Shown here piece by piece: positions 1 to 11,778 of a DNA stretch of 64,000 nucleotides. The notes below the pieces were generated by a model. That model had not been told where the DNA came from. It searched no databases and saw only the letters and a list, made by a program, of their open reading frames with translations. The stretch comes from Solea solea. Lineage: Eukaryota; Chordata; Actinopteri; Pleuronectiformes; Soleidae. The stretch covers positions 23,153,969 through 23,217,968 of the forward strand of contig NC_081142.1 of NCBI RefSeq assembly GCF_958295425.1, written 5' to 3'. Each line of letters begins with the position of its first letter. Within the stretch, counting starts at the first letter, position 1. The translations under genes and the position numbers were made by a program.

Positions 1-302
1 CAATATTATCACGATATTTACATCAGAATACAATATTATCATGATATTTACGTCAGGATATGATATTATCACGATATTTATGTCAGGATATGATATTATC
101 ATGATATTTATGTCAGGATACGATATTATCACGATATTTACGTCAGGATACGATATTATCACGATATTTACGTCAGGATACAATATTTTCACGATATTAA
201 AGTTACAATACGATATTATTGCGACATTTAAGACACTATATGATATTATCACGATATAAAAAGGCACAATACGTCATTATCACGATAAGTCATGATATGA
301 TA
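1..302. repeat. 30-bp AT-rich minisatellite (locus 1)
   Basis: About nine tandem units of 30 bp with the core TTATCACGATATTTA followed by a GTCAGGATA-like half; later units are more diverged and the array fades near 302. It begins at or before the window edge, so its true length is unknown. Because 30 is a multiple of three, one frame stays open (41-259) and gives a periodic decapeptide with YDIITIF; this looks like a by-product of the repeat, not a gene. A closely related array lies at 46993-47189. Confidence 0.9.
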
Positions 303-1004
303 TCCTGCTCTGCTGCTACACACACTGAAGTTGTTCACCGACGTTTTTAAGCTTTTTGAAAACTTGACAGGTTTGATATTTACTTCAGTGTTTTTAATAC
401 AGGCGGTCAATAAATAAACCTTTCCCAAATAAAACATGGATTATTGTGTGCTTATTAAATCTCCTACAACAATCAAACATCCTCTCTTGATTTCTTTTCT
501 TCAGTTCTTTTTTTTTTTTTCCTGAGTAGACAAGTAGAGTCAAGAGATGTGTGGAGAAGAATTGTTTCTCGGCATCATTATGAGGCGAGGATGAGCTGCA
601 GAGCTAATAAAGCTCTGCCTCTCTCACAGAGAATAACGACCCCCTGGAGAGCTGCTCATTTAACATGTGAACAGCTCTCGCAGACAGATGTGCGGCTACA
701 TTGTTCTGACACGTGCACAGGCGCCGTGTGATGAACTGTACTCAATCACAATTTACAGTTTAACATTCCCGGTGTTTGCACAGGCGGCGATCTCCACTCA
801 TCACACGCCGGTGATTGTTCCTTGAACTGAATTAGCACACGACACGAGTGTGTGTGTTACACTTGTGTGATGAAGCGCACAAACAGGAAAATCACCATTA
901 GCTTCAATACGAGGAAGCCAAATGACAAAAGGCTAATTACCACTGAATGTTTACCTATTGCTTTATTGCCTTGTTGTATTACTCCATGATGCTTGTGTCA
1001 ACAG
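303..1004. other. Unique DNA, no gene recognised; possible conserved non-coding stretch
   Basis: No splice-flanked ORF or known repeat is visible. From about 549 to 980 the sequence is non-repetitive, of balanced composition and carries several AATTA/TAATTAC homeodomain-type cores. That fits a conserved non-coding element, but this is inference from composition only. Confidence 0.3.
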
Positions 1005-1060
1005 CAGGGGTCTCAAACTCACATGACCTGGGGGACAGTGTGCGTCTATAGTCTGGTCAG
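1005..1060 (+). mobile_element. hAT-type terminal fragment
   Basis: Begins CAGGGGTCTCAAACTC followed by a GACCTGGGGG block, which resembles the terminal inverted repeat of non-autonomous hAT elements common in fish. No matching opposite end was found, so this is probably a solo end or a decayed copy. Confidence 0.4.
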
Positions 1061-1140
1061 TAGGGGGCGGTAAAGTGGAGAAAAAAATCCTTTTTGAGAT
1101 AAAGCAACTGTTAAATGGTCTGTATTTATATTTCTAGTCT

Positions 1141-1282
1141 GGATGACAACCCAAAGCTGCCCATTCACACGCTGCCAGCAGGTTAATTGTCGGCATGTAG
1201 ACTACAGTGGGGAGCTGGCAATCGAACCCACAACCGTCAGGTTGAAAGACAACTCGCACTACCACTGAGCTACCGTCGCCCT
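1141..1282 (-). mobile_element. tRNA-derived SINE
   Basis: Read on the minus strand it has an A box, TAGCTCAGTGGTAG (1259-1272), and a B box, GTGGGTTCGATTGC (1218-1231), spaced as in a tRNA-derived RNA polymerase III promoter, then a non-tRNA body. There is no foldable full cloverleaf, so it is a SINE and not a tRNA gene. The body motif GAGTTGTCTTTCA recurs in the degraded plus-strand copy at 28185-28286. Confidence 0.75.
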
Positions 1283-2286
1283 GTAGAGCGTGTCCATGTC
1301 TCAGTCTGGTTGTCATCACATGTTTTTGGCTTCAGGGATCAATAATCCAACTTTTATTACCTTTCTGCATCACACAAGTCAAATAAACACGGAGAGAACT
1401 TGACTCCTGTGTCTTCTTATAGACTCCACTTACAGCCTTGGGGGAAATCTGGCCTGTGACAGGAGACTTTGACCAATCACAGGACAGTTCAGACACAGAC
1501 GATGCTCTCTGATGAAAAAAAAAAAATGTCTGGGTTGATTTCAGGACAGCGGAGACAGATCTTTGGCAACACATGCACAAACCTGTGTGTTCCAACTTTT
1601 GATTGATCACGAATTCTGAGCGTGTGATCGTTTAAACAACCTGTTTCAGTCAGGGGTTCAGAAAGGTTTAATATAGTGTCTGTGAGGATTTTATAAAATC
1701 ACAACTCAGACTTGGAAATTAATGATCCCCATTTTCTCCCGAGTGCAGACGGCTCACACTGGAAGGTTACTGCTGACGCCGCAGCCCTGAGATGAATTCC
1801 TCGCCGCTGAATTATAGAGGGAAATTACACAGTGTGTTCATTGCAGCCATAAAACTACTGGCCCCGATAATGAACCTGTTGATCAGAAACACTGCCCTCT
1901 GAGGATCCCAGCAAACCCCCACCCCTCCACCTTTGAGGCGGAGCCTGGCCGACTTACTGACAACTGCTCCCGTTGTGTATCAACTGGAAGTCTTGAGGCA
2001 TTTTGGCCAGAATAAGAATAGATAATAAACTCCTTTTATTTGTGTAAAGAGTCTCAATGTTCTTCCTCTCTGACTTACAGCAGCTGCATGAACCTTTGTG
2101 GTCTTAGCGAGGCTGAAGCCTGAAGGAGATCAGGTTTTCAAAGTTGCAGCCCCGACATTAGACAGACCTCTCTGACTGTCTGCTTTTAAATCTTGCTTTT
2201 TTTTCACCTGCTGGAAACAGTGTAAGATGTTCTGCACTTTGTCTGAGAGAGGTTGTTGTCGAAGCATGTGTTCCAGTCCTTTTATT
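1283..2286. other. No gene recognised
   Basis: Single-copy sequence without a supported exon. The stretch 1690-1960 has AATTA-type cores and could be regulatory. The rest shows no structure I can name. Confidence 0.4.
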
Positions 2287-2362
2287 TATTAGGGCCCAAG
2301 CACGAAAGCCAAATGTGTTCCTGGTGGCACACAGTTTGAGGAAACTATTGTTTTTACTTCAG

Positions 2363-2409
<47 letters not shown>

Positions 2410-2640
2410 CATTATTATTATTATTGTTATTATTATTCCGTGGTTTGCGGTCAGTTATGAGGGGGTTGACACATACAAACTCTGGAAACTTAGCATGGAG
2501 GTTAGGTATGATGCTTTGACACATGCATGAAACATCACAGTGGTGGTAGAAAAAAAAGCCCTTCTTTTAGAACAAATGTCACGGTAAGAGTTCTTAGCAA
2601 CCTTCACATCTGTTAGAAGATCAGGTGAAAAGCCTAGGGT
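2287..2640 (+). mobile_element. Dispersed teleost repeat of the GGGCCCGAGC type
   Basis: Starts ATTAGGGCCCAAGCACGAAAG and runs through an ATTGTTTTTAC block into a long ATT tract, then a CCGTGGTTTGCGG segment. I recall this arrangement from a repeat spread through teleost genomes. A second copy lies on the minus strand at 60196-60358, where the end reads GGCTCGGGCCCTAATAAG. Its transposon class is not clear from the sequence. Confidence 0.55.
2364..2437. repeat. (ATT)n microsatellite
   Basis: Near-pure TTA/ATT triplets over 74 bp with isolated C and G interruptions. It sits inside the dispersed repeat at 2287-2640, whose ancestral form appears to carry a short ATT run, so this is probably an expansion of element sequence. 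Confidence 0.95.
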
Positions 2641-5181
2641 CAAAGTTCACCCTCTAAGTGTGTTCACTTTTGGTGACCTTCGGCTTTTGTTCCCTCTGTG
2701 TTTCAGGGTCTATTTTTGCTTCTGACTGGATTTTACCTGGTTCTGGTCCTTTTTGCCTTGGTTCTCTGGCTCTATTTCTTTTTCTATGACTGTTTTTTCT
2801 GTTGTTACCTAAAACACAGCAAACTTGCAATACAATCCAGTCAATTAGTAAAACATATCCTTTAAATCTGCACTTTATACAGTAATGTATGGAGTATGGA
2901 GATTATGAATCTCTATGAATCATCTACAGCCTCTCAGTAATGCTCTTAGTAACGCTTGAGAGCACTGACTCTTTTAAACCTTTTATGAATGACTCATTGT
3001 TTGTAATGGGATAATAAAATATGTACATTGTGACAGGACACATCATCTGAATCTACACTGGCGTCGGATGACTTATCCTCGGCCGCTGTTATCAGCACAC
3101 AGCACACACACTAATCCTCTGTAGATCATCTGGAATTATCCACATGTAGAACATTTCTTTGCCTCCATCGCAGCTGATTGTGGTTTCTCATTTTAATTGT
3201 AATTTGTCTTCCCAGGGCCGGACTCGGTTAAGTAACTGCTGTCGGCCGCGTACGAGGTCAAATCCATTTCCCCGTCTGACTGATCTAATATGGGATTCTG
3301 TTTTCTTAATGTTCCTCCTCAACCTCTCACCTCTACACCCGGTGCCCTCTCCAGAATCCATGTTGCCGACTTCATTCAATGAGATTCTCTTGGGTGAATC
3401 CATGAGTCATTATTGTGTTAGCCAGGGTCTGGTCCTCCTTTTTTTTTTTTGTCTCCAAACCCGGCCGTGAACCCTATCTCTCCGAGTCAGTGCTCATTAC
3501 AGGAGCAGCATGTCGCTCTTCCTGTTCACATCATGGGATGTAGAGACAAACAGACTGTGTGTAGTGATGGATGGAACAGCCACAACCAACCATGGCTTCC
3601 ATTATTTTCTTTTGCTTTTAATGAAGTCAGCCTCTGTCTTTGCAACAATAATGGCTTTGTCTCTCTAATGTCAAGACTGCTGACTTAATCATTTCTGTCT
3701 TGAATAGGTAAGGGTTTGGCTCATGTGTAACAAATGTCAGCCAAGGAGAATGTACACAGTTGTGACTGAAACAGTAAAATAAACCATTTCCTCAGGCCAG
3801 ATTATTACAAATACAGTGTCAATTCAGCAAAAACCACAAATATCCATCTAAAACATGCCTTCCAATCAAACATAGGTCCATAATCAAACACACGTGTACA
3901 AACTAACATGTGCCCTCCAATCAAATCCAAAACTGCAATCTAACAAATGTCTGCCAATCTTCTCTCCACTGACAGCAGCCCTCGCAGACTCAGAACAAAC
4001 GCTGTGTTTTGTTTCTAGTTTGCTCGACTTTAACAGCGTACAGTGATAGATACACAGATATATTCATGTATTCATGCAATACAAAACAGGATGTGCTTGA
4101 ATTTGAAGACACACACACATACACATACACAGGGGCAAAAAGAGGCAGATTTTACAACAAAATAAACTTAAGAAGCACATCCAATAATTAATTTGCTGGT
4201 TGGTTGGACGGCCAATGCACTCATTAGAGTTGGGGTGTTTTTGACAGTCTTGCAGTTCATGTTTTATGTTTTATGCATGTTATAAATCAATACAACTTGA
4301 TTTATACCATCAGTAAATATTTTCCTGAGGAGGTAATGGACTCAATAGCTAGTTTTAGCTCTAATTCAATAGAACATTGTGTAAATTTTGTAAATAATAG
4401 TGAGAAGGTCACATACGAGGACACCAGTGTGATTACCTGGCAGCAGGCGATTCCTGTCAAGTGAATCTGTGAGGCTTCAACCAGAAAACTATGTCCAGTT
4501 TCATATTCATTCTGTTGTAAATAACTCTTTTTCTAACTCTTTTCTATTTTATTATTTATCTCTCTCTCTCTCCGTATGTATGTGCACCATTGACCAGAGC
4601 AAATTCCTAGTATTGTGTAAACTTAACCTGCCAATAAACCTCATTCGGTTTTTATTAACACTCTATTTGCTGCAATAACTTTCAAATCAGTGACAAATGA
4701 TACCTGAACAGGTACTTTTTGTTTTTTTTAGCGAACTATAAATGTCATCAATTAAAGATTGTTGGGTTCTTTATCTATATATGGCATCATACAGTCTATA
4801 TAGACGATACTACTGTATATACTATTTGGCCATGTTGAGTTATGTTCCCAAATGGTAACGGCATAGTTTTGAATTACAATTAATATTTGAATTATGACAG
4901 CACTTCCTGTCGGAGCCTATTTATGGCGATGCCACTTCCTGTATGGTCTCTTCCTGAGAAATGTTTGATCTGCTTAAAAAAAAAAATCATAGAAGCGGCG
5001 CTTTTTCACCTCACGCTTCAGCTTTGTGACAAAGTCTTAGTTGGACTCTGTGTTCGTTGGCCAAGGCTAAGGTTTAGTTTGGTGTTTAATCAGAGTTCAT
5101 GCACCCGTTACAGAATAAACAGCCATGCATTCACATAACTAAAAACACGTTGTCATGTAACATGAACAAGGTTATCTCTCT

Positions 5182-5182
<1 letters not shown>
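2641..5182. other. No gene recognised
   Basis: Mostly unique DNA. A segment at 3040-3480 (acceptor-like CTTCCCAG at about 3216, open frame 3159-3470) was inspected as an exon, but no donor or family similarity supports it. It reads more like non-coding conserved DNA. 3780-3960 has loosely repeated CCAATCAAA motifs. 4110-4132 is a short CA/TACA run. Confidence 0.4.

Positions 5183-5222
<40 letters not shown>
5183..5222. repeat. (CA)n microsatellite
   Basis: About 20 uninterrupted AC units. On the minus strand it lies roughly 115 bp inside the intron that would follow the candidate exon at 5337-5430. Confidence 0.97.
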
Positions 5223-5226
<4 letters not shown>

Positions 5227-5336
5227 CTTCCACCCCTCTGCCACCTCCTCACCTTTAATGGGCAGCCATATAAACCAAAGCATGACACCCATACACAACA
5301 CTTTAACAAAGCCGCAGCGGTGACACGAGTACTCAC

Positions 5337-5430
5337 TCTCTGATTGTGAGGGCAGCACCAGCCTGGTCAGCAGCAGGAGATGAAGAGCTCCCCTGGTGAG
5401 AGGCCACAGGCGTTTGAGTCTGACGTCCAT
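5337..5430 (-). CDS. Candidate first coding exon with signal peptide (gene unidentified)
   Basis: On the minus strand an ATG at 5430 has a strong Kozak context (A at -3, G at +4). It opens 31 codons plus one base and ends directly before GTGAGTACT, a good 5' splice donor (intron begins at 5336). The predicted peptide has a basic N-terminus (MDVRLKRLW), a hydrophobic core (ALHLLLLTRLVL) and a polar end (PSQSE), the layout of a signal peptide, so the product would be secreted or a type I membrane protein. The surrounding 150 bp is richer in CpG than its neighbours. The first intron would run toward lower coordinates, and the next exon is not visible in the remaining 5.3 kb or lies outside. I do not recognise the protein. 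A chance ORF is possible: 31 codons is short, and no second exon or promoter motif confirms it. Confidence 0.35.
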
Positions 5431-5673
5431 GCTGTGACTGCTGCCGCTCGCCCCACTGGTCCTCACGCTGCTGCTGATTGGCAACGAGCTCACGCAATCA
5501 TAGAGCGACACCTGCAATGCAATCAGAGAGTGGGTGTTAAAGACAGGAGTGTTTATTACGCTTCATTGATTTACAGTGATTTAAAACACATTCTTCAGCT
5601 CAACAGCAGAGCAGCAGCCCAGTCTCACATCTACAGCAACGATTATTTTATAGATCGTTTATACTTTGCATTC

Positions 5674-6037
5674 CCCCTTAACACAGAGCGTATCACAGAC
5701 GACACGTTTGCACAAGTGCACTTTGCATCACCGTAGTTACGCAACATTTTGTGCTGTCAGGAAAATTCCAACAGTTTCTGAAAGCTGAGAAGTTGCACGT
5801 CACAAACCAATGTGTGGTTATTACGGTAATTTCACTCGCACTGCTTCAGGAAGCCGGAGAATTAGTGTCTTTATCACCAGAGAGGAAAGAGATGGAAAAA
5901 CAACTGTGCATAAGTTTCCATTTTGTGGCCTGTTTTCAAATTCAACACTTTTTAAAATGCAGTAAATTGTAAATAACTATATCGAGATCGGAAGTTATTC
6001 TGGAAAAATGGGAAAAAGCACTTCTTGTGTTAAAGGG
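5674..6037 (+). mobile_element. piggyBac-like MITE, family A, copy 1
   Basis: Left end CCCCTTAACACAGAGCG; right end AACACA-type inverted match (TGTGTTAAAGGG) followed by TTAA at 6038-6041. The internal blocks GAAAATTCCAACAGTTTCTG and GTGGTTATTACGGTAAT are shared with copies at 14735-15123 and, inverted, 28284-28577. TTAA flanks with CCCTT ends fit piggyBac superfamily derivatives. No transposase remains. Confidence 0.65.
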
Positions 6038-6041
6038 TTAA

Positions 6042-7799
6042 AAATACATCACGATATTCCGTCACAATATTGCAATGACAGATATTTCAATATGGAACGA
6101 TATCACATGAATGTATTTATGATGCAACATTGATCTAGATTTTTTTTGTTTGTATCTATTGATTATCAAAGAATCGCAATATTATTGGTATCATGGACCA
6201 TGTTTGGTGTACCCTGTGATTCACCCCTATTTCACAGCTCCATTGTTGAAAATAATGAGTGTATGGGACTGATTGCAGTATCTGTAGATAGAAGTATCAG
6301 ACAAGAAAAAGTGACGTTGTGCCATTGCTAATGATAATCATGGCACAACGTGGAAACTGTTCATACATAAAAGAATAAGAATAAAAGCAGCAACAGCACT
6401 TTTAAAACCAAAAAAAAGATCAGGAAAGGATGTTTTAAAAAGGCTTCTTTATCGTACTGTGACAGGTTTAATGTGAGAGCGTCAGAGAGTTTGTGACGAG
6501 CGTTATTGAAGGTCCGGTCGCCCGCAGTGTGCTGAGTAACACTTCTGTCTGTCCGCCCATTTCTTTCACTCTACACACACACACACGCTGTCCCGCCATG
6601 GAGCATAAATCAGGCTTTTACACTCACAGGCCGCAGAGACGCCACAACAAGGATTTACTCCAAATACAATATTGCAGGGAAGATTAAAACACTCCATCTG
6701 CTGCAGTTATCGCAAACACTGCTCCCCACAGGCAAACATCGCCGCTGTCGCTGCTTTGTTTTAAGATAAGAACTGACGCACATTGACGTGGTTATGGTGG
6801 TTTTCTATATGATGGAGCCCAGACCTCACACTTTTAATGTATGGTAATAATGTTGTAATAGGGAGGAAATGTAATGTTGTTTTCTTTTTTACACTTAAAA
6901 CACTTCCGCTCTGCAGCAACTCAACTCAACTTAAATTCAATTCAATTTCATGTTAGTTTCATTATTTAAAACATGTACAAATTTGTTCAGGGACAAACAA
7001 ATGACTCTCCCACGACACATCTGTGGGTCTCGAGCCAGTCTTTGTGAAACACTGCTGTAGCTGATGTTTCTATACCCACTTCCAAAATTCACAGAGAAAG
7101 TTGAACAATTAGAGAAAGTGTCACGGGGAGGGTTGAGACAAAGTTTGGGGACACTCCTCGGCGTCTCTGACAAGTCATTAGGCGCGTTGTGACAGGAAGC
7201 AGACGAGGAGCTCGACTTCCACCGCGTCTGCCGACAGCACCGCAGCCACTTTCACGCTCATACATCACAACACACGTCCACACACCCCCCCCCCCGTCAC
7301 TTCACCGTGACAATTACTTTACGCCTGGCGCATATATTAGACACAATCCACAGAAGAGAATAGAAGGTAACTACAGTCGCTGAAAGATGCAGCGCTGCTT
7401 CATAGAGTGATCAGAAAACGTCCTGGTTCCTTTTCTGTCTTTATGAATGGTGCTGCTGCTGCTGCTGACGCTGCTGACGCTGAGTCATCATTCTCAGAAA
7501 GTGACATGCGGCACCTTCAAAAACACTGACTGCTCTGTTATCACTCTCTTCCATTATATTTGTTTTCTACGCGACACAAACACACAAACTAGTGACTTGT
7601 AGAGCAGTCATTTCGGGTGTCACTGAATCATTAGAATCAGTGGAATTGTACAGTATTTCCTGCGTGAGCGGAGCACAGTCACTGAACTGAAATACGACTG
7701 AGCACGGTCGTGATTGGGCTCACGATAGCCTGAATACACCATACACCATGTTGGAGATGAACTCATGTTTTCATGGATCTCGGCGTTGTTTGGTTTTGA
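6042..7799. other. No gene recognised
   Basis: 6050-6110 contains CGATATT/ATATTGCAAT motifs like those of other dispersed repeats here. Around 7034-7060 a GTGAAACACTGCTG fragment may be a hAT end. 7276-7295 is a short CA/poly-C run. 7450-7480 has GCTGCT/GACGCT triplets. No exon is supported. Confidence 0.35.
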
Positions 7800-7975
7800 T
7801 TCTTGTGTGGGACGTCGCGCTCAGGACTCTTCCAGTGGCGACGCTCTCTGACCAATCAGTTGCCGGCAGTCTGTCAGCATCACATTTTAGCTTTTTGTCC
7901 TAAGCTCCTCCCACCAGATGAGAAACACTTGGTTCACACTGACTTATTTTCCTATAGTTATGTTTTTTTGCAGTG
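7800..7975 (+). mobile_element. Probable dispersed DNA-transposon fragment
   Basis: Blocks such as GACCAATCAGTTGCCGGCAG and a CTCCTCCCACCAGATGAGAA segment resemble a non-autonomous fish element I recall in part. Ends were not found. The call rests on recalled similarity only. Confidence 0.3.
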
Positions 7976-8580
7976 TCCAGATTTGGCTCCACAGATAAAA
8001 GTGGCCGTTTTCCAATCAGAAGTTGGGGGTTCCAGTTCCAAACAACTCCACTCCAGTGATGTTCAGATGGGTCCAGGGGCTTTTGGAGTTCTGGGGCACA
8101 CAGTTAGAGAAGTTTCCACATTCATCCACTAAAATTATGATGTAAAAAATACAGGTATAACTTTTTAAATCAAATTAATTAAGAATTGTATAGATTACAT
8201 TATATCTTGTAGGGGATTTTGATCCACTGCTTGTAGTTACCATCTTACATAAAAGTGACCAATTTCACCCTCATCTGTTAAGATGTCGCTGATATTTACA
8301 CAGGATTCAGCACATGCGGATGACTGTCTGCTCCTCTTCTTCTTCTTCTTCAGTCCTGCTTTGTTCAAGTGGTTCAACCCCTGTGATACTTATCTTAATA
8401 ATAACTCAACTTAAAATCACATTATGCCAGTTTTTGGCCCTCAGTGCTTTTTGTACGCGACACTTTGATTTAGCACAGAAACATCAGCCCGTAGCTTTCA
8501 TTTTAAAAATAATAATTGATGTTTCCCTTGCTGAGTTCTGCAGCTGGCCTTATCTTTACAGCAGACAAACAGATATACGG
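7976..8580. other. No gene recognised
   Basis: Unique DNA with a short TTC run at 8336-8351. Nothing else identifiable. Confidence 0.4.
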
Positions 8581-8616
8581 TATATATATATATATATACA
8601 TATATACACACACACA
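8581..8616. repeat. (TA)n(CA)n microsatellite
   Basis: TA repeats pass into TACATATA and then five CA units. Confidence 0.95.
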
Positions 8617-8831
8617 GCTGGTGAAGTAAGTGGATAATTCAGCAGCTAAATAGCAGGATATTTCCCCTCGGAGTTTGGTAGAGACTTAAAAGAAAGGGTA
8701 AAGCTAAAAGAAAGCGGATATTGAACTGGCATTCATTAGGTGGACACAAACACCACTCTACATGAATGATTATGCTGTTCTGCAGCTGAAGAGTCTGTAA
8801 ATAAGCAACTGTTTGTTCAGCAGAAGCACAA

Positions 8832-8850
8832 ACACACACACACACACACA
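8832..8850. repeat. (CA)n microsatellite
   Basis: Nine to ten uninterrupted CA units. Confidence 0.9.
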
Positions 8851-9255
8851 AGCCCCAAAAAAAGTTGTTAACGAGTCGTTTTCCTTTTTGCCGCCGAGTG
8901 AACAAAAGCGTCAGACGTTGCAGGGCCAATATTTCAAACGACGTCAGCAGCAGCCGCCGAACTCACACACAATGAAGAAGCCGCTGTGTTTGCTGTGGAA
9001 CTGAGGTAATAACATGAAAGCCTCACAGCCAAACACTCTGAATGAAACACCATTTTATTATTTCTCAAACGTTTGGAGCTGTGGGGCACGGGCGAGCACA
9101 AACCAACCGACTCACCGTGGTGCGGTGAAGCGGAGAGAGATGGATGATCGCTCCACTGCTAAGTGATTTTAAATTCCAAACCACCATTGGAAACAATATT
9201 CGCTTTGCAGTGAGTGAGGCAGAGAACGGCAAGAGTGCAGAGTTAAGCCCCGCCC
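8851..9255. other. No gene recognised
   Basis: An ATG at 8971 opens only ten codons before a stop. No support for an exon. The rest is unique DNA. Confidence 0.4.
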
Positions 9256-9376
9256 CACACTAGGGGACAATTGGCCCAGATTTGGGTCCCAATCTGGACC
9301 TTTCCCACAGTCATGGGTGTCTTCAGATTTGAGGCTGATTTGAACAGATTATCTGGCCAAATTATCCTCTAGTGTG
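9256..9376. mobile_element. Short MITE with about 20-bp terminal inverted repeats
   Basis: Left end CACACTAGGGGACAATTGGC; the right end read on the minus strand is CACACTAGAGGATAATTTGG. After one small gap these differ at only two or three positions, and the similarity continues inward through an AGATTTG/AGATAATCTG block. The element is about 121 bp with no coding capacity. No clear target-site duplication was seen, so its superfamily is unresolved. Confidence 0.65.
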
Positions 9377-9809
9377 AGGGATTAGACTACTCCGTTCGTC
9401 CAAGGATTGTCGTGTGACGGTGCCAACACCCCGCACAAGACAACCCGGACTCTTTTCATGTGTCGCTACGTAGCGCTCGGTAGGTCGTTCCACCCTCCCC
9501 AGAACAGGGGGCGTCCCTGTCTCCTTCTGCACTTGCATCCACCTCAGCACTCTAACCCTCTTTCAGTTCACTGTTCTTATCTAGTGGAGTTCTTGCCAAG
9601 ACTTCTCCTATGTAGCTGATTCCTCCGTTATAAGTCGCCAGGACCGGGAAACAAATGTTGCAAACTTGTTTAGAACTGTAACTTGACTTCAACTTCAAGA
9701 CAAGTTGATTCTGTCTTCTCAGCCATGACTTCATCCACAGTTTTTTGGCGTTCCTAAAAACTGTTCCTGCCGACAGTGCACCTTCCATGTCTTCAAAAGT
9801 CACGTTAAA
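9377..9809. other. Unidentified, possibly part of a dispersed element
   Basis: Minus-strand frame 9552-9833 is open for 93 codons and runs into the repeat at 9810. The product matches nothing I recognise firmly. It may be part of the same transposable element. Confidence 0.25.
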
Positions 9810-10215
9810 GGTGACATCGAATGCTTGTATCACACATATATGTTAGTTATGGAGGTCTACTTACATATATTAACTTGTTTTCATGGTTAAAAACCTCCCA
9901 GTCGCTGCAAACGAGCCGATCAAAATATCTCCTCACTGACACTCTCGTCAGCCGCGCTGTTGTGATTGGCTAGCCAACGTGAGCTTTCCTACTGTCCTGT
10001 GATTGGCCAGGTACCTGGAAGTGACGTAATAGATAGGCCAGCTCTCAGATACACAGCTCCCCCTCTGGCACGGTGGATGCTCTGCATCTCAGCAGCTACA
10101 ACGAGAGTAGTTCTTCTTCTTCTGCGGTTGAATGTATGCAACCGGATGTGCCCGGACTAGTGCCCGCACCGGGAGGCGCTACGGTGGTGAGAGGAGTGGT
10201 GAGGTATACTGATGA
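9810..10215 (+). mobile_element. Dispersed teleost DNA-transposon-like repeat
   Basis: Starts near AAAGGTGACATCGAATGCTT, followed by ATGTTAGTTATGGAGGTCTA and two GTGATTGGC motifs in a CpG-rich middle. I recall this order from a widely dispersed fish repeat. The far end is uncertain. Confidence 0.45.
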
Positions 10216-10903
10216 CAACATCAAATTAAGGTAGTGCCGATCCGCTTCGCAGAGCCCAGGAAAACAATAAAACCCTATTTTCTCAGGTTTCATAAACGAG
10301 TTAATGACGCAGATACACACAAACGCAGCCTTAATTGGAGCTTCCGGTCTTTGTCGCCTTTAAATCACGCAAGTTTCTGTGAGATCCAAAAGAATCCCTG
10401 GAATCTCCTCCCTGAAATGGTTTGATTAAACAACAAGTGTGTGGTCCTGTGTCCTGACTGGATCGTCTTAGTATGTGCTTTAAAAATCCTCTACGACCTA
10501 CAGCACACACAGCTACTATGATTACACCATTCATATAACATATCTACACAATATGCCGCTCTACCTAATGAGACACAGCAGCCCATAATAGCGTAATAGA
10601 ATTGTATTCATTCAACATTAAATTGAGTTTCTGTAATTAACAGTATACATCACATCACAACACATAGTGGGAATTGGATGATTATGAAATTGAAATGTCA
10701 TGCCATGATTATCGTATCACCAAAATCAGTATGATTTATGATATTGTTGGGATAACTGTTAAAAAATAAATAAATAAAAGGCTTTAAACTTTTACAACGG
10801 CTCTTAAAGTTCCAGTGTGGAACCTCTATTGCCCCCTGTGGACGTCTGAGTAATTATTAAAACATGTGCAGTTGCTGTGACCTACTTTTCTCTCGCCTGC
10901 TCC

Positions 10904-10935
<32 letters not shown>

Positions 10936-11112
10936 ACGAGAGATATAGATAGATAAGATTGTACGGTAAAGTATGTGTTAATCTGTCTTTTAATGTAATT
11001 TTACTAGCGTCAGGAAAATTTGGAGCTGCGTGATGAAAGGAACAGCAGCCACTGTGAGAATGAAACAATAACAAAAAACAAATGAATTAACACTAATTAG
11101 AGTCGACCTTGG
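10216..11112. other. No gene recognised
   Basis: Holds a (CA)n tract at 10905-10937 and a TAAA-rich run near 10766. 10625-10760 is AT-rich unique DNA. Confidence 0.4.
10905..10937. repeat. (CA)n microsatellite
   Basis: About 16 uninterrupted CA units. Confidence 0.96.
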
Positions 11113-11141
11113 TATAAAAAGTTTGAGAACCACTGATTTAG
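11113..11141. mobile_element. Possible hAT-type fragment
   Basis: AAAGTTTGAGAACCACTGAT resembles the end of Charlie-like hAT elements. Too short to be sure. Confidence 0.3.
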
Positions 11142-11627
11142 TCCAACACGTCATCAACCAATAATAAAGAACAACCTTAGATAATTTAAATAACAATTTA
11201 ATATGTGGTAAACTTTTAATTTAGTCTCTTTTTAAAAAAAATCAGCATGATTCGATTGTTTTCCATAAATAATTGTTAATGATTTGCCGCCTTTTTCCAT
11301 CCACTGGATGTGAATCAGCACTAATTAACACAAGCTCTGGGATTTGCCTCCGCGCTGACAGCAGTGGCACTTTTAGCAGATGCACAACACTTCACGTGAA
11401 GTGCTGCTGGATGCCTGTTCTACTCTCTTAATAATGAAGGCTCACACTATCAGCAGCACAGATAGAGGGTTTCTTTGCATCAATAAACAGTTCAGTTCAG
11501 TCTTAAGGGTCCCAGAGCTCGAAAGGGGAAATAAAAAAAAAAACACAAGGCAAATAAAGAAACAAGGTGAATGAGAGACTTGAATTTGAGATGATGGTAA
11601 AAAACAGAATGAAGCAGCTTCAAAGCC
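11142..11627. other. No gene recognised
   Basis: AT-rich unique DNA. Confidence 0.4.
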
Positions 11628-11778
11628 GTGTGGAAAGGAACGGTTTGGTATGTGTTGTGGTTTTGCATTTCCATTAGGAATAGTACCAAAAAAAAGGTCC
11701 TGTTTGTTCTTGGTCAAAACGCAAGCTGGAACCCGGGCTTTACCGTTCCAAACTCAACCGTACCATGACACAAACATA
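11628..11778 (+). mobile_element. MITE-like repeat, family C, copy 1
   Basis: Contains GGGCTTTACCGTTC followed by ACCGTACCATGACACAAACA. The fragment at 43395-43470 repeats GGGCTTTACCGTTC and a TGCACCATGATGGAAAC block in the same order. This matches a fish non-autonomous element I recall in outline. Ends were not resolved. Confidence 0.4.

Noticed and set aside
1134..1319. tRNA gene on the minus strand
   Set aside because: A and B boxes are present, but there is no complete cloverleaf and a non-tRNA body follows. It is a SINE.
3159..3470. 103-codon frame after an acceptor-like CTTCCCAG
   Set aside because: The acceptor looks good, but there is no donor, no conserved domain and another long frame on the other strand.
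8971..9003. ATG-led peptide MKKPLCLLWN before a GTAAT
   Set aside because: A stop codon precedes the donor-like site, so it cannot be a coding first exon.
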